In this document: piece by piece, positions 8,291-16,638 of the stretch
Layout: each line of letters opens with the position of its first letter
How positions within the stretch are numbered: position 1 is the first letter of the stretch
Assembly (NCBI GenBank): GCA_024235715.1
Contig: JACKLW010000009.1
Coordinates: 124,001-188,000 of the forward strand
Source of the DNA: Accumulibacter sp.
GTDB taxonomy: Bacteria; Pseudomonadota; Gammaproteobacteria; Burkholderiales; Rhodocyclaceae
DNA: 64,000 nt
Direction of reading: 5' to 3'
The notes under the pieces: generated by a model
What the model saw: the letters and a program-made list of their open reading frames with translations, nothing else
What the model was told of the DNA's origin: nothing
Database searches by the model: none
Translations under genes and position numbers: made by a program

Positions 8291-8746
8291 TTACGGCTTC
8301 TTTTTCGGCTCGTCGTCGCTCTTGCCGGCGGTCTGTTGCACCGCGGCGGCAGCCTGCTTCATCTGTTCCTGCATCTGCTGCATCATCGTCCACGGCCACA
8401 TCGTCGCCTGCTTGAGGGCATCGGCGCCTCCTGCAGCACCGATCGCTGCCGCTTGGGCGTCGTCGCCAGTACCGGCTGTGCCCGACGTGAGACTGGTGCC
8501 CATCTGGCTCATTGCGCGCACGGCATTGAGCGTTACGCATTGCATCTCCAGGCCCTGGATGGTCATCTGCAGCATCGACAGGTTCATCTTCAGCCAGCTC
8601 TCGACCGCCTTGAGGTCGCGCACCTTCTTCTCGATCTCGTCGACGTCCAGCGTCGGGGTCACCATCCCCGGCAAGGAAAAGCCCATGTTTCCGAACATCT
8701 TCTTGGCGAAGGCCATGGGGTCGGTCATAGAATCGTTACTGGACAT
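8291..8746 (-). CDS. phaM: PhaM-like PHA granule-associated protein
   Basis: The 151-residue protein matches my recollection of the PhaM family, which activates PHA synthase and links PHA granules to the nucleoid. Diagnostic parts are GMVTPTLDVDEIEKKVRDLK, the following VESWLKMNLSMLQMTIQGLE, and a Met/Gln/Ala-rich C-terminal helix. The C-terminus is short and lysine-ended (KSDDEPKKKP), a minimal version of the lysine/alanine-rich DNA-binding tail of Ralstonia PhaM. It stands in the minus direction, with the methyltransferase gene ending 110 bp upstream of its start. It implies that the organism stores polyhydroxyalkanoate. Confidence 0.75.
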   Translation of the reverse strand: MSSNDSMTDPMAFAKKMFGNMGFSLPGMVTPTLDVDEIEKKVRDLKAVESWLKMNLSMLQMTIQGLEMQCVTLNAVRAMSQMGTSLTSGTAGTGDDAQAAAIGAAGGADALKQATMWPWTMMQQMQEQMKQAAAAVQQTAGKSDDEPKKKP

Positions 8747-8856
8747 GTTGTTGCTCCGATCGTGGTGGAATCGGGCATGTTAGCAAAGTTCCGCCGTTTC
8801 TGCGTGGGTGCCGACATGCGCCGCCCGTATTGGCGCTGCGGGTGTTGCCGACCGGC

Positions 8857-9657
8857 TCAGCGCCGGTAGCAGTAGAGCCGCGTCTGTCGCGCGTCGTCGA
8901 CTTCGATGATCTGCTCGGCGGCGATGCCGGGCACGGCAAAACTGTTGCTGATGAACAGCGTTCCCGGTGGCATCTCCTGCTGCACTTTCTCCCATAGTGC
9001 GCGCATCGGGGCAGGCGACAGGAACGCATAGACGACGTCGTAGTCGCGCAGTTCGGTGCGCCAGATGTTGCCCCAGCGCCATTCGCAGTTGGCCAGCGCG
9101 GATGTGCGCAGGCGGCCGATTGCCCAGGTTGCCGGTGCGTTCTCGACGCCGGTGAAGTGCGCCTGCGGCCGCTGCCGGGCCAATGGCCCGAGGACGCTAC
9201 CGATGCCGGCGCCGAGGTCGATGAAGCGCATCTCCGGCAGGTCAGCGGTAATCTCGGCGAGGCTTGCCGCGGTCGGGCCGTTGGACAGGTAGAGCGGGAC
9301 CTGGCCGCCAAGCGCGCCCCGATAGACGAGCAGCAGCACGATCAGCAAGAGCAGGTACCAGCCGGGGTCGATGTCGAGCGTCGAAGCGGCCCAGGCCAGG
9401 GGCGCGAAGAGCGCGTGGATCAGCCGCCACCACCAGGCCTGACCCGTGAGGCTGGCGAAGAGCAGGGCGACGCCACCGATGGCCAGCGCCGTCAACGGCC
9501 AGGGCAGTTGTTCGTTGCGGATACCGTAGTAGGGCCAGGCCAGTGACAGCACGGCAAGCGCGGCAGCCAGCTGCAAGGCCAGCTGACGAAGTTGTGGACT
9601 GAACAGAGCCGGGGCGGTATCGGTGGGTTCGGGCGGTTCGGATGGCGGCGAAGACAA
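8857..9657 (-). CDS. Membrane-anchored class I SAM-dependent methyltransferase
   Basis: Of 266 residues, the N-terminal half holds about four hydrophobic segments (roughly 25-43, 53-72, 78-94 and 100-113). The C-terminal half is a short class I methyltransferase fold with motif I FIDLGAGIG (145-153) and an acidic residue (GVEN) after strand 2. The substrate is unknown. Membrane-tethered relatives are usually annotated simply as methyltransferases. It lies between the FAD oxidase (75 bp upstream) and phaM, all on the minus strand, so the three may be co-transcribed. Confidence 0.7.
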   Translation of the reverse strand: MSSPPSEPPEPTDTAPALFSPQLRQLALQLAAALAVLSLAWPYYGIRNEQLPWPLTALAIGGVALLFASLTGQAWWWRLIHALFAPLAWAASTLDIDPGWYLLLLIVLLLVYRGALGGQVPLYLSNGPTAASLAEITADLPEMRFIDLGAGIGSVLGPLARQRPQAHFTGVENAPATWAIGRLRTSALANCEWRWGNIWRTELRDYDVVYAFLSPAPMRALWEKVQQEMPPGTLFISNSFAVPGIAAEQIIEVDDARQTRLYCYRR

Positions 9658-9732
9658 GGCGTTGCTCCCAGGCTGAGCGCCCTATTGTAGTGTCGGAGGA
9701 CTTGCTGCTCGGCCGGTCTTCGTCCTGGCCGC

Positions 9733-11148
9733 TCAAGCGACGTCGTCGGCTGGCAGGATCTTTCCCGGATTGAGCAACTGGCCTGGGTCCAGAGCGGCCT
9801 TGATGGCGCGCATCACGGCGACCGCATCCCGGCCGTGCTCGCGAACCATGAAGCGCGTCTTGCCGATACCGATGCCGTGTTCGCCGGTGCAGGTTCCAGA
9901 CATCGCCAGGGCGCGCTCGACCAGGCGTTCGTTGATCCATTCGGCTTCGCGCATGTCCTGCGGAGTGGACGGATCAACCAGCACGACCAGGTGGAAGTTC
10001 CCGTCGCCGACGTGGCCAAAAAGGGCGATCGGGATCGATACCCTGGCGATGTCGTCGTTGGTGGCGCGGATGCACTCGGCCAGGCGCGAGATCGGCACGC
10101 AGACGTCGGTCGGAAAGGCGCGGCATCCAGGCTTCAGCTGCAGGCAGGCGAAGTAGGCGTCGTGGCGCGCCTGCCACAGGCGGGAGCGTTCTTCGTTGCG
10201 GGTCGCCCACTCGAAATCCTGGCCAGCAAAGCTGCCGGCGATCTCCTGCACGATCTGCGCCTGTTCGCTGACTGAAGCCGTGCTGCCGTGAAACTCGAAG
10301 AACAGCGTCGGCAACTCCTTCAGCGTCGTACGGCTATGGCGGTTAACCGCCGCAAGGGTGAGCGCGTCGAGCAATTCGATGCGTGCCACCGGGACGCCCA
10401 GCTGAATGGTCTGGATGACGGTGTTGACCGCCGCAGCGATGTCGGGGAAGGCGCAGACGGCTGCAGACATTGCCTCGGGGAGCGGATGCAGCTTGACCGT
10501 CAGTTCGGTGATGATGCCGAGCGTTCCCTCGGATCCGATCAGCAGCCGCGTCAGGTCGTAACCGGCAGATGATTTGCGTGCCCGGCTGCCGGTTCTGATG
10601 ATCCGGCCGTCGGCCAGGACGACGGTCATGCCGAGCACGTTGTCACGCATGGTTCCGTAACGCACGGCGTTGGTCCCCGAGGCGCGTGTCGCCGCCATGC
10701 CGCCGAGTGAAGCATCGGCCCCGGGGTCGATCGGAAAGAAAAGCCCGCTTCCCTTGAGCGCTGCGTTCAGTTGCAGGCGTGTCACGCCAGCCTCGACGGT
10801 CGCGTCGAGATCCTCGGCGTGTGTGGCAAGAATGCTGTTCATGCCGGCGAGGCTGATGGTCATGCCACCGTGAATTGCCAGCACGTGTCCTTCGACCGAG
10901 CTGCCGGCGCCGTAGGGAATCATCGGAATTCCATGGCGGTGGCAAATGCCGACCACCTCGGCGACTTCGTCGGTCGTCTGCGCAAAGAAGACCGCGTCGG
11001 GTGGGGCGGGCGCATGGATAGACTCGTCTCGCCCATGCAGCAGGCGGATCGAGTCGCCCTGCGAGAAGCGATCGCCAAAGCGGCCCTTCAGCGCCGCTGC
11101 GAGATCGTCTGTGAGTGGCCGGTGGCCTGGGTCGGGAGGCGTGCTCAT
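9733..11148 (-). CDS. FAD-linked oxidase, D-lactate dehydrogenase (cytochrome)/GlcD type
   Basis: This 471-residue flavoprotein belongs to the VAO/PCMH family that oxidises D-2-hydroxyacids, most likely D-lactate or glycolate, and passes electrons to the respiratory chain. The FAD-binding loop PYGAGSSVEGH (about 78-88) and the C-terminal signature GTCTGEHGIGIGK are clear. I place the start at the ATG at 11148 (MSTPPDPGHR); a longer reading from 11244 adds 32 residues that lack family character. The ordinary Dld2/GlcD domain order is complete. No GlcE or GlcF partner lies adjacent, which favours a single-subunit D-lactate dehydrogenase. Confidence 0.85.
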   Translation of the reverse strand: MSTPPDPGHRPLTDDLAAALKGRFGDRFSQGDSIRLLHGRDESIHAPAPPDAVFFAQTTDEVAEVVGICHRHGIPMIPYGAGSSVEGHVLAIHGGMTISLAGMNSILATHAEDLDATVEAGVTRLQLNAALKGSGLFFPIDPGADASLGGMAATRASGTNAVRYGTMRDNVLGMTVVLADGRIIRTGSRARKSSAGYDLTRLLIGSEGTLGIITELTVKLHPLPEAMSAAVCAFPDIAAAVNTVIQTIQLGVPVARIELLDALTLAAVNRHSRTTLKELPTLFFEFHGSTASVSEQAQIVQEIAGSFAGQDFEWATRNEERSRLWQARHDAYFACLQLKPGCRAFPTDVCVPISRLAECIRATNDDIARVSIPIALFGHVGDGNFHLVVLVDPSTPQDMREAEWINERLVERALAMSGTCTGEHGIGIGKTRFMVREHGRDAVAVMRAIKAALDPGQLLNPGKILPADDVA

Positions 11149-11283
11149 CGTTCCAGCAGGATCCTTTTCGTGGCGCGCTGACGGTTGCCGCGCGATCTTC
11201 CGCCGTCGACCATGCAATGTGCCGAAATATGCATGCGAAGACACGCCTTCTACTATATACTTCTGCCCTGCCCAAAAAACAAT

Positions 11284-11312
11284 TTGACTATCTTTTCATC
11301 GGGTGTCAGAAT
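11284..11312 (+). promoter_or_regulatory. Sigma-70-type promoter for the tRNA(Tyr)-Gly-Thr-tuf operon
   Basis: TTGACT (11284-11289) and CAGAAT (11307-11312) are separated by 17 bp, and the tRNA(Tyr) 5' end lies 15 bp after the -10 box. The AT-rich stretch CCCAAAAAACAAT directly upstream could act as an UP element. It is the only good promoter I see before the tRNA-tuf cluster. Confidence 0.7.
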
Positions 11313-11327
11313 CCTGGGTTCTGAGCT

Positions 11328-11412
11328 GGAGGGATACCCAAGTGGCCAACGGGATCAGACTGTAAATCTGACGGCTCCGCCTTCGAAGGTTCGAATCCTT
11401 CTCCCTCCACCA
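11328..11412 (+). tRNA. tRNA-Tyr (GTA)
   Basis: This is an 85-nt class II tRNA with encoded CCA. The acceptor arm is GGAGGGA paired with TCCCTCC, followed by discriminator A. The anticodon loop centres on GTA at 11362-11364. The long variable arm and the T-arm GGTTCGAATCC are present. It is the first gene of a tRNA-tuf transcription unit. Confidence 0.97.
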
Positions 11413-11461
11413 AATGCCGCTGCTGGTGATCTAGATGTTTCGTGCTTCGGGTAATGGTTTC

Positions 11462-11535
11462 GCGGGTGTAGCTCAATGGTAGAGCTGAAGCCTTCCAAGC
11501 TTATGACGAGGGTTCGATTCCCTTCACCCGCTCCA
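11462..11535 (+). tRNA. tRNA-Gly (TCC)
   Basis: This is a 74-nt tRNA with encoded CCA. The acceptor GCGGGTG pairs with CACCCGC, the discriminator is T, and the anticodon TCC is at 11494-11496. It lies 49 nt after tRNA-Tyr. Confidence 0.97.
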
Positions 11536-11574
11536 CGCCGCGGCCGCAGAACAGCTTCAGGCATCGCGTACGAT

Positions 11575-11649
<75 letters not shown>

Positions 11650-11699
11650 CGGCTTGCTGCCACGGATTCATTAATTTTTAACGTCTTGAGGTACCGGTA

Positions 11700-12890
<1,191 letters not shown>

Positions 12891-12944
12891 GTTCAGTAAG
12901 GACGAGGGGCGTTTCCGTCGCGGAGCGCTCCTGGTCTCTGCCGC

Positions 12945-13020
12945 AGGGGCATAGCTCAACTGGCAGAGCGTCGGTCTCCAAAACCGAAGGTTGGGGGTTC
13001 GATTCCCTCTGCCCCTGCCA
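12945..13020 (+). tRNA. tRNA-Trp (CCA)
   Basis: This is a 76-nt tRNA with encoded CCA end. The acceptor AGGGGCA pairs with TGCCCCT, the discriminator is G, and the anticodon CCA is at 12978-12980. It lies between tuf and secE, the usual betaproteobacterial position. Confidence 0.97.
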
Positions 13021-13055
13021 ACAAGTAATCAAAAGAAGTAGGCAAAGCGGACCAC

Positions 13056-13409
13056 ATGGCCGATAAGTTAAAGTTTGCGTTGGCGGTATTGTTGCTCGTC
13101 GCCGGCATCGCTGGCTTCTACCTGCTCGCTGAGCAGGCGATGATCGTGCGGGTCCTGGCGGTTCTCGCCGGGGCCGGGCTGGCCGCCGCCGTTGCGTGGC
13201 AGACCGAGCCGGGGCGTCGCTTCTTCGGCTTTGCCAGAGAGGCTTCGAACGAAGCGAAGAAGGTTGTCTGGCCGTCGCGCAAGGAAACCATGCAGACCAC
13301 CGGTCTGGTGTTTGCCTTTGTGGTGGTGATGGCGCTTTTTCTCTGGTTGACCGACAAGGGCCTCGAGTGGGTTCTCTACGACCTGGTTCTTGGCTGGAGG
13401 CAATCATGA
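13056..13409 (+). CDS. secE: Preprotein translocase subunit SecE
   Basis: SecE clamps the SecY channel in the inner membrane. The 117-residue protein has three hydrophobic segments, the three-helix form seen in E. coli. The conserved cytoplasmic amphipathic motif appears as [17 protein letters not shown] before the last segment. Its stop codon overlaps the nusG ATG (ATGA), giving translational coupling. Confidence 0.96.
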   Translation: MADKLKFALAVLLLVAGIAGFYLLAEQAMIVRVLAVLAGAGLAAAVAWQTEPGRRFFGFAREASNEAKKVVWPSRKETMQTTGLVFAFVVVMALFLWLTDKGLEWVLYDLVLGWRQS

Positions 13410-13939
13410 GCATGCGCTGGTACGTGGTACACGCCTATTCGGGGTTTGAGAAGAGCGTCCAGCGGGCGCTGCTGGAGCGCATTCAGCGGCAGGGCATGGA
13501 GAGCGCCTTCGGTCGGATTCTGGTGCCGGTCGAGGAGGTTGTCGAGCTCAAGATGGGCCAGAAGAGCATTTCGGAACGCAAGTTCTTCCCCGGCTACGTG
13601 CTGGTGGAAATGGAAATGAACGACGACTCCTGGCATCTCGTGAAGAGCACGCCAAAGGTCACAGGTTTTGTCGGTGGCACGGCAAACAAGCCGACGCCGA
13701 TCTCTGAAAAAGAGGTCGACAAGATCATGCAGCAAATCCAGGAGGGCGTTGAGAAGCCCCGTCCCAAGGTCCTTTTCGAGCCGGGCGAAGTCGTTCGCGT
13801 CAAGGACGGTCCGTTCACCGATTTCCATGGCGCGGTCGAGCAGGTGAATTACGAGAAGAATCGCCTGCGTGTGTCGGTGACCATTTTCGGTCGTCCGACG
13901 CCGGTCGAGCTGGAGTTTGCCCAAGTCGAGAAGGCTTGA
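13406..13939 (+). CDS. nusG: Transcription termination/antitermination factor NusG
   Basis: NusG binds RNA polymerase and links it to Rho or to the ribosome. The ATG at 13406 overlaps the secE stop and gives 177 residues, the normal length; a second ATG two codons on is an alternative. The N-terminal domain starts [16 protein letters not shown], and the C-terminal KOW domain reads [19 protein letters not shown]. An upstream in-frame extension to 13196 lies inside secE and is rejected. Confidence 0.97.
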   Translation: MSMRWYVVHAYSGFEKSVQRALLERIQRQGMESAFGRILVPVEEVVELKMGQKSISERKFFPGYVLVEMEMNDDSWHLVKSTPKVTGFVGGTANKPTPISEKEVDKIMQQIQEGVEKPRPKVLFEPGEVVRVKDGPFTDFHGAVEQVNYEKNRLRVSVTIFGRPTPVELEFAQVEKA

Positions 13940-14064
13940 TCCGGCAATTGAGTTGCGGTGCGTGGTTTTCCCGACGCGCCGCCGTAGTGCGGCTCCCGGG
14001 CCGCGTTTGTCTATTGGGGAGCGCTGTCACGAGCGCGATCGAACCCGTCTAGAGGAGTTCCACC
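13940..14064 (+). promoter_or_regulatory. nusG-rplK spacer, probable L11-operon leader
   Basis: This 125-bp spacer contains the short inverted repeat GCCGC/GCGGC around 13980-13994 and a strong Shine-Dalgarno (AGAGGAG, about 14051-14057) for rplK. In other proteobacteria ribosomal protein L1 represses translation by binding a structured site just upstream of rplK. I infer such a site here but cannot identify it with certainty. Confidence 0.35.
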
Positions 14065-14496
14065 GTGGCAAAGAAGATCATTGGTTATATCAAACTGCAG
14101 GTGCCGGCGGGCAAGGCGAATCCATCGCCGCCGATCGGCCCGGCGCTTGGCCAGCGTGGCTTGAATATCATGGAGTTCTGCAAGGCCTTCAACGCCCAGA
14201 CGCAGGGCATGGAGCCGGGCCTGCCGATTCCGGTGGTGATCACCGCCTTTGCGGACAAGAGTTTCACTTTCATCATGAAGACGCCGCCGGCGACCGTTCT
14301 GATCAAGAAGGCCATTGGCCTGCAGAAGGGTAGCCCGAAGCCGCTGACCAACAAGGTGGGTACGCTTACCCGTGCGCAGTGCGAAGCCATTGCGACACAG
14401 AAGATGCCCGACCTGACGGCGGCCGACATGGATGCCGCAGTTCGCACGATCGCCGGCAGTGCCCGCGCGATGGGCGTCACGGTGGAGGGTTTCTGA
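14065..14496 (+). CDS. rplK: 50S ribosomal protein L11
   Basis: L11 forms the GTPase-associated stalk base of the large subunit. The GTG start follows AGAGGAG and gives 143 residues. The proline-rich N-terminal motif [20 protein letters not shown] is intact. It lies one nucleotide before the rplA start, with coupled translation. Confidence 0.98.
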   Translation: MAKKIIGYIKLQVPAGKANPSPPIGPALGQRGLNIMEFCKAFNAQTQGMEPGLPIPVVITAFADKSFTFIMKTPPATVLIKKAIGLQKGSPKPLTNKVGTLTRAQCEAIATQKMPDLTAADMDAAVRTIAGSARAMGVTVEGF

Positions 14497-14497
14497 G

Positions 14498-15187
14498 ATG
14501 GCAAAATTGAGCAAGCGTCAAAAAGCTTTCGCCGGCAAGGTCGATCGCACCACCAGCCTCGCCGTTGGCGAAGCGCTGAAGCAGGTCAAGGAGTTCGCAA
14601 CGGCCAAGTTTGACGAGTCGATCGATGTGGCCGTCTGCCTCGGTGTCGATCCGCGCAAGTCCGATCAGATCGTCCGCGGCTCGGTGGTCTTGCCGGCCGG
14701 TACCGGGAAGACGATCCGCGTCGCTGTTTTCGCTCAGGGCGAGAAGGCTGCCGCGGCCCTCGAGGCCGGTGCCGACATCGTCGGTTTCGACGATCTGGCT
14801 GCCGAAGTGAAGTCCGGGGTGATCAATTTCGACCGGGTGATTGCCACGCCGGACGCGATGCGTGTGGTTGGCCAGTTGGGTCAGATCCTCGGGCCGCGTG
14901 GCCTGATGCCCAACCCGAAGGTCGGGACGGTGACCATGGACGTGGCCACCGCCGTCAAGAACGCCAAGGCCGGGCAGGTTCAGTATCGTACCGACAAGAC
15001 CGGCATCATTCACAGCACGATCGGCCGCGCATCCTTCGACGCGGACAGCCTGGCGATCAACCTCAAGGCGCTGATCGATGCGCTGATCAAGGCCAAGCCT
15101 GCCACGTCGAAAGGCCAGTATCTCAAGAAGGTCGCGCTGGCCAGCACGATGGGGCCGGGTGTGCGCGTGGATCCTTCCACGCTGTAG
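14498..15187 (+). CDS. rplA: 50S ribosomal protein L1
   Basis: L1 forms the mobile stalk at the E site and is the usual feedback repressor of the L11-L1 operon. The start at 14498 ([11 protein letters not shown]) gives 229 residues. The conserved [13 protein letters not shown] motif is present. The gene reads almost directly on from rplK. Confidence 0.98.
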   Translation: MAKLSKRQKAFAGKVDRTTSLAVGEALKQVKEFATAKFDESIDVAVCLGVDPRKSDQIVRGSVVLPAGTGKTIRVAVFAQGEKAAAALEAGADIVGFDDLAAEVKSGVINFDRVIATPDAMRVVGQLGQILGPRGLMPNPKVGTVTMDVATAVKNAKAGQVQYRTDKTGIIHSTIGRASFDADSLAINLKALIDALIKAKPATSKGQYLKKVALASTMGPGVRVDPSTL

Positions 15188-15474
15188 GGAACATATATCG
15201 CCGGATCACGTTCTTTACGTGTTCCGGCAAGGAACTTTGTTGGGCCGTTGGCGGCGCTGTCCTGGCGCCGTTGAAGGATCGTCAAAGACCGCAGGTGCCG
15301 AAGGTCGTTGCCGGAGGTTTAAGTGTGCAAGCAGCCTGCAGAGACGGTGTGCCCCGAAAAGGATTTCGCAGCGAGCGGCGCATGCCGACGTTGTCTCTCC
15401 TGATCCAAGGTCGCCGTGGGTGCGGCACATCGGTATCGATGCGCCGTCTGTTGACTTGAAGGGAGGAAGGGCCT
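15188..15474 (+). promoter_or_regulatory. rplJ leader (L10-L7/L12 operon untranslated region)
   Basis: The 287-bp spacer holds no credible gene. Near its start is a long hairpin: GCCGGA (15200-15205) with CACGT (15207-15211) pairs with ACGTG (15217-15221) and TCCGGC (15223-15228) across one T-T mismatch. A second stem, CGGCGC/GCGCCG, lies around 15253-15271. Long structured leaders here are where L10(L12)4 binds to repress translation in enterobacteria; by analogy this region probably does the same. A strong ribosome-binding site (AAGGGAGGAAGG) ends it. Confidence 0.5.
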
Positions 15475-15972
15475 GTGGGTCTTAATCTTGATGAAAAGAA
15501 AGCGGTCGTGGCCGAAGTGTCGGCCACGATAGCTGGCGCTCAGACGATGGTCATCGCCGAGTACAGCGGCTTGGAGGTGGCTCACCTCACGCGTCTGCGG
15601 GCGCAGGCGCGTGCGGCAAATGTCTATCTGCGCGTGTTGAAGAATACCCTGGTGCGCCGGGCGGTGCAGGGCAGCGTATTTGCTGAACTGTCCGCGCAGA
15701 TGGTCGGGCCGCTGATCTACAGCATCTCGGAGGATCCGGTCGCGGCGGCCAAGGTGCTCAGCGATTTCGCAAAAACCAATGACAAGCTGGTTGTGAAAGC
15801 TGGCAGCTACGCCGGTGAACTGCTCGACAAGGCCGGCGTGCAAAGGCTCGCTTCGGTTCCGAGTCGCGAGGAACTGCTCGCGCAGTTGCTCGGCATGATG
15901 CAGGCGCCGGTAACGGGCTTTGCCTGTGCCCTCGGTGCCCTGGCCAAACAACGTGAAGAAGCGGTCGCCTGA
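15475..15972 (+). CDS. rplJ: 50S ribosomal protein L10
   Basis: L10 anchors the L7/L12 dimers on the ribosomal stalk. The GTG start at 15475 follows GGGAGGAAGG by six bases and gives 165 residues with the typical opening [16 protein letters not shown]. The C-terminal helix that binds L7/L12 is present. rplL follows after 48 bp. Confidence 0.97.
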   Translation: MGLNLDEKKAVVAEVSATIAGAQTMVIAEYSGLEVAHLTRLRAQARAANVYLRVLKNTLVRRAVQGSVFAELSAQMVGPLIYSISEDPVAAAKVLSDFAKTNDKLVVKAGSYAGELLDKAGVQRLASVPSREELLAQLLGMMQAPVTGFACALGALAKQREEAVA

Positions 15973-16020
15973 TCGTACGGTCAGCTTTTATTTGTATTCA
16001 GATTTGGGAGTTTATTGATT

Positions 16021-16389
16021 ATGGCTATTAGCAAAGAAGACATCCTGGAAGCCGTTGGCGCAATGACGGTGATGGACCTGAACGACCTGGTCAAGGCGTT
16101 CGAAGAGAAGTTTGGGGTATCGGCAGCTTCCATGGCCGTTGCCGCACCGGGCGCGGCTGCCGCAGTCGTTGAAGAGCAGACCGAGTTCACCGTGATGCTG
16201 ATGGCCAGTGGCGAGAAGAAGGTCGAGACGATCAAGGTCGTCCGCGCTGCCACCGGCCTCGGTCTGAAGGAGGCCAAGGACATGGTCGACGGCGCCCCGA
16301 AGGCGATCAAGGAAGGCGTTTCGAAAGCGGATGCCGACGCCCTCAAGAAGCTTCTCGAGGACGCAGGCGCCAAGGTCGAGGTCAAGTAA
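16021..16389 (+). CDS. rplL: 50S ribosomal protein L7/L12
   Basis: This is the multicopy stalk protein that recruits translational GTPases. The ATG at 16021 ([20 protein letters not shown]) gives 122 residues: an N-terminal dimer domain, an Ala-rich hinge and a C-terminal domain with [15 protein letters not shown]. An earlier in-frame TTG (16015) is disfavoured by spacing to the GGGAG at about 16005-16009. Confidence 0.98.
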   Translation: MAISKEDILEAVGAMTVMDLNDLVKAFEEKFGVSAASMAVAAPGAAAAVVEEQTEFTVMLMASGEKKVETIKVVRAATGLGLKEAKDMVDGAPKAIKEGVSKADADALKKLLEDAGAKVEVK

Positions 16390-16405
16390 TTCCGGCCGCA
16401 TGCGT

Positions 16406-16445
16406 GGGCTGGCAGCCTTTTGGCTGTCAGCCCTTTTGTGCTTTT
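16406..16445 (+). terminator. Terminator-like attenuator between rplL and rpoB
   Basis: GGGCTGGCAGCC (16406-16417) pairs with GGCTGTCAGCCC (16422-16433) over a TTTT loop, with one G-T wobble in a 12-bp stem, and is followed by TTTTGTGCTTTT. It sits 16 bp after the rplL stop. A partial attenuator at this place sets the ratio of ribosomal protein to rpoBC expression in E. coli, and the structure here supports the same role. Confidence 0.75.
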
Positions 16446-16638
16446 CCGGAAACAGCTTTGCGTCGGACGCGCGAGGCTGAGCAGCGTGCAAACGCAATGA
16501 CGAGTAGCGAAAGCAGAGCGAGCCGGCGAGTGCTCTCTGCGGTCCTAGTCGTATTGCTTTTGTCCGTTGCGGACTGGCCGGTCTCGCGACCGTCGCCGGT
16601 GCGCACTAGAAGTTTTGCCTTCTGAGTTCGGAGCGACC
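16446..16638 (+). promoter_or_regulatory. rpoB 5' untranslated region
   Basis: About 190 bp separate the attenuator from rpoB. A 42-codon reading frame (ATG 16497 to stop 16623-16625; opening [20 protein letters not shown]) lies here, with one hydrophobic stretch. I see no strong ribosome-binding site for it and do not call it a gene. No clear promoter was found. Confidence 0.4.

Noticed and set aside
15159-15485. 108-codon frame in the rplJ leader
   Set aside because: It starts within rplA, overlaps the structured leader and has no family resemblance or start signal.
16404-16625. 73-codon frame between rplL and rpoB as a gene
   Set aside because: It begins inside the attenuator stem, lacks a ribosome-binding site and resembles no family. 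Only its last 42 codons are noted as a weak possibility.
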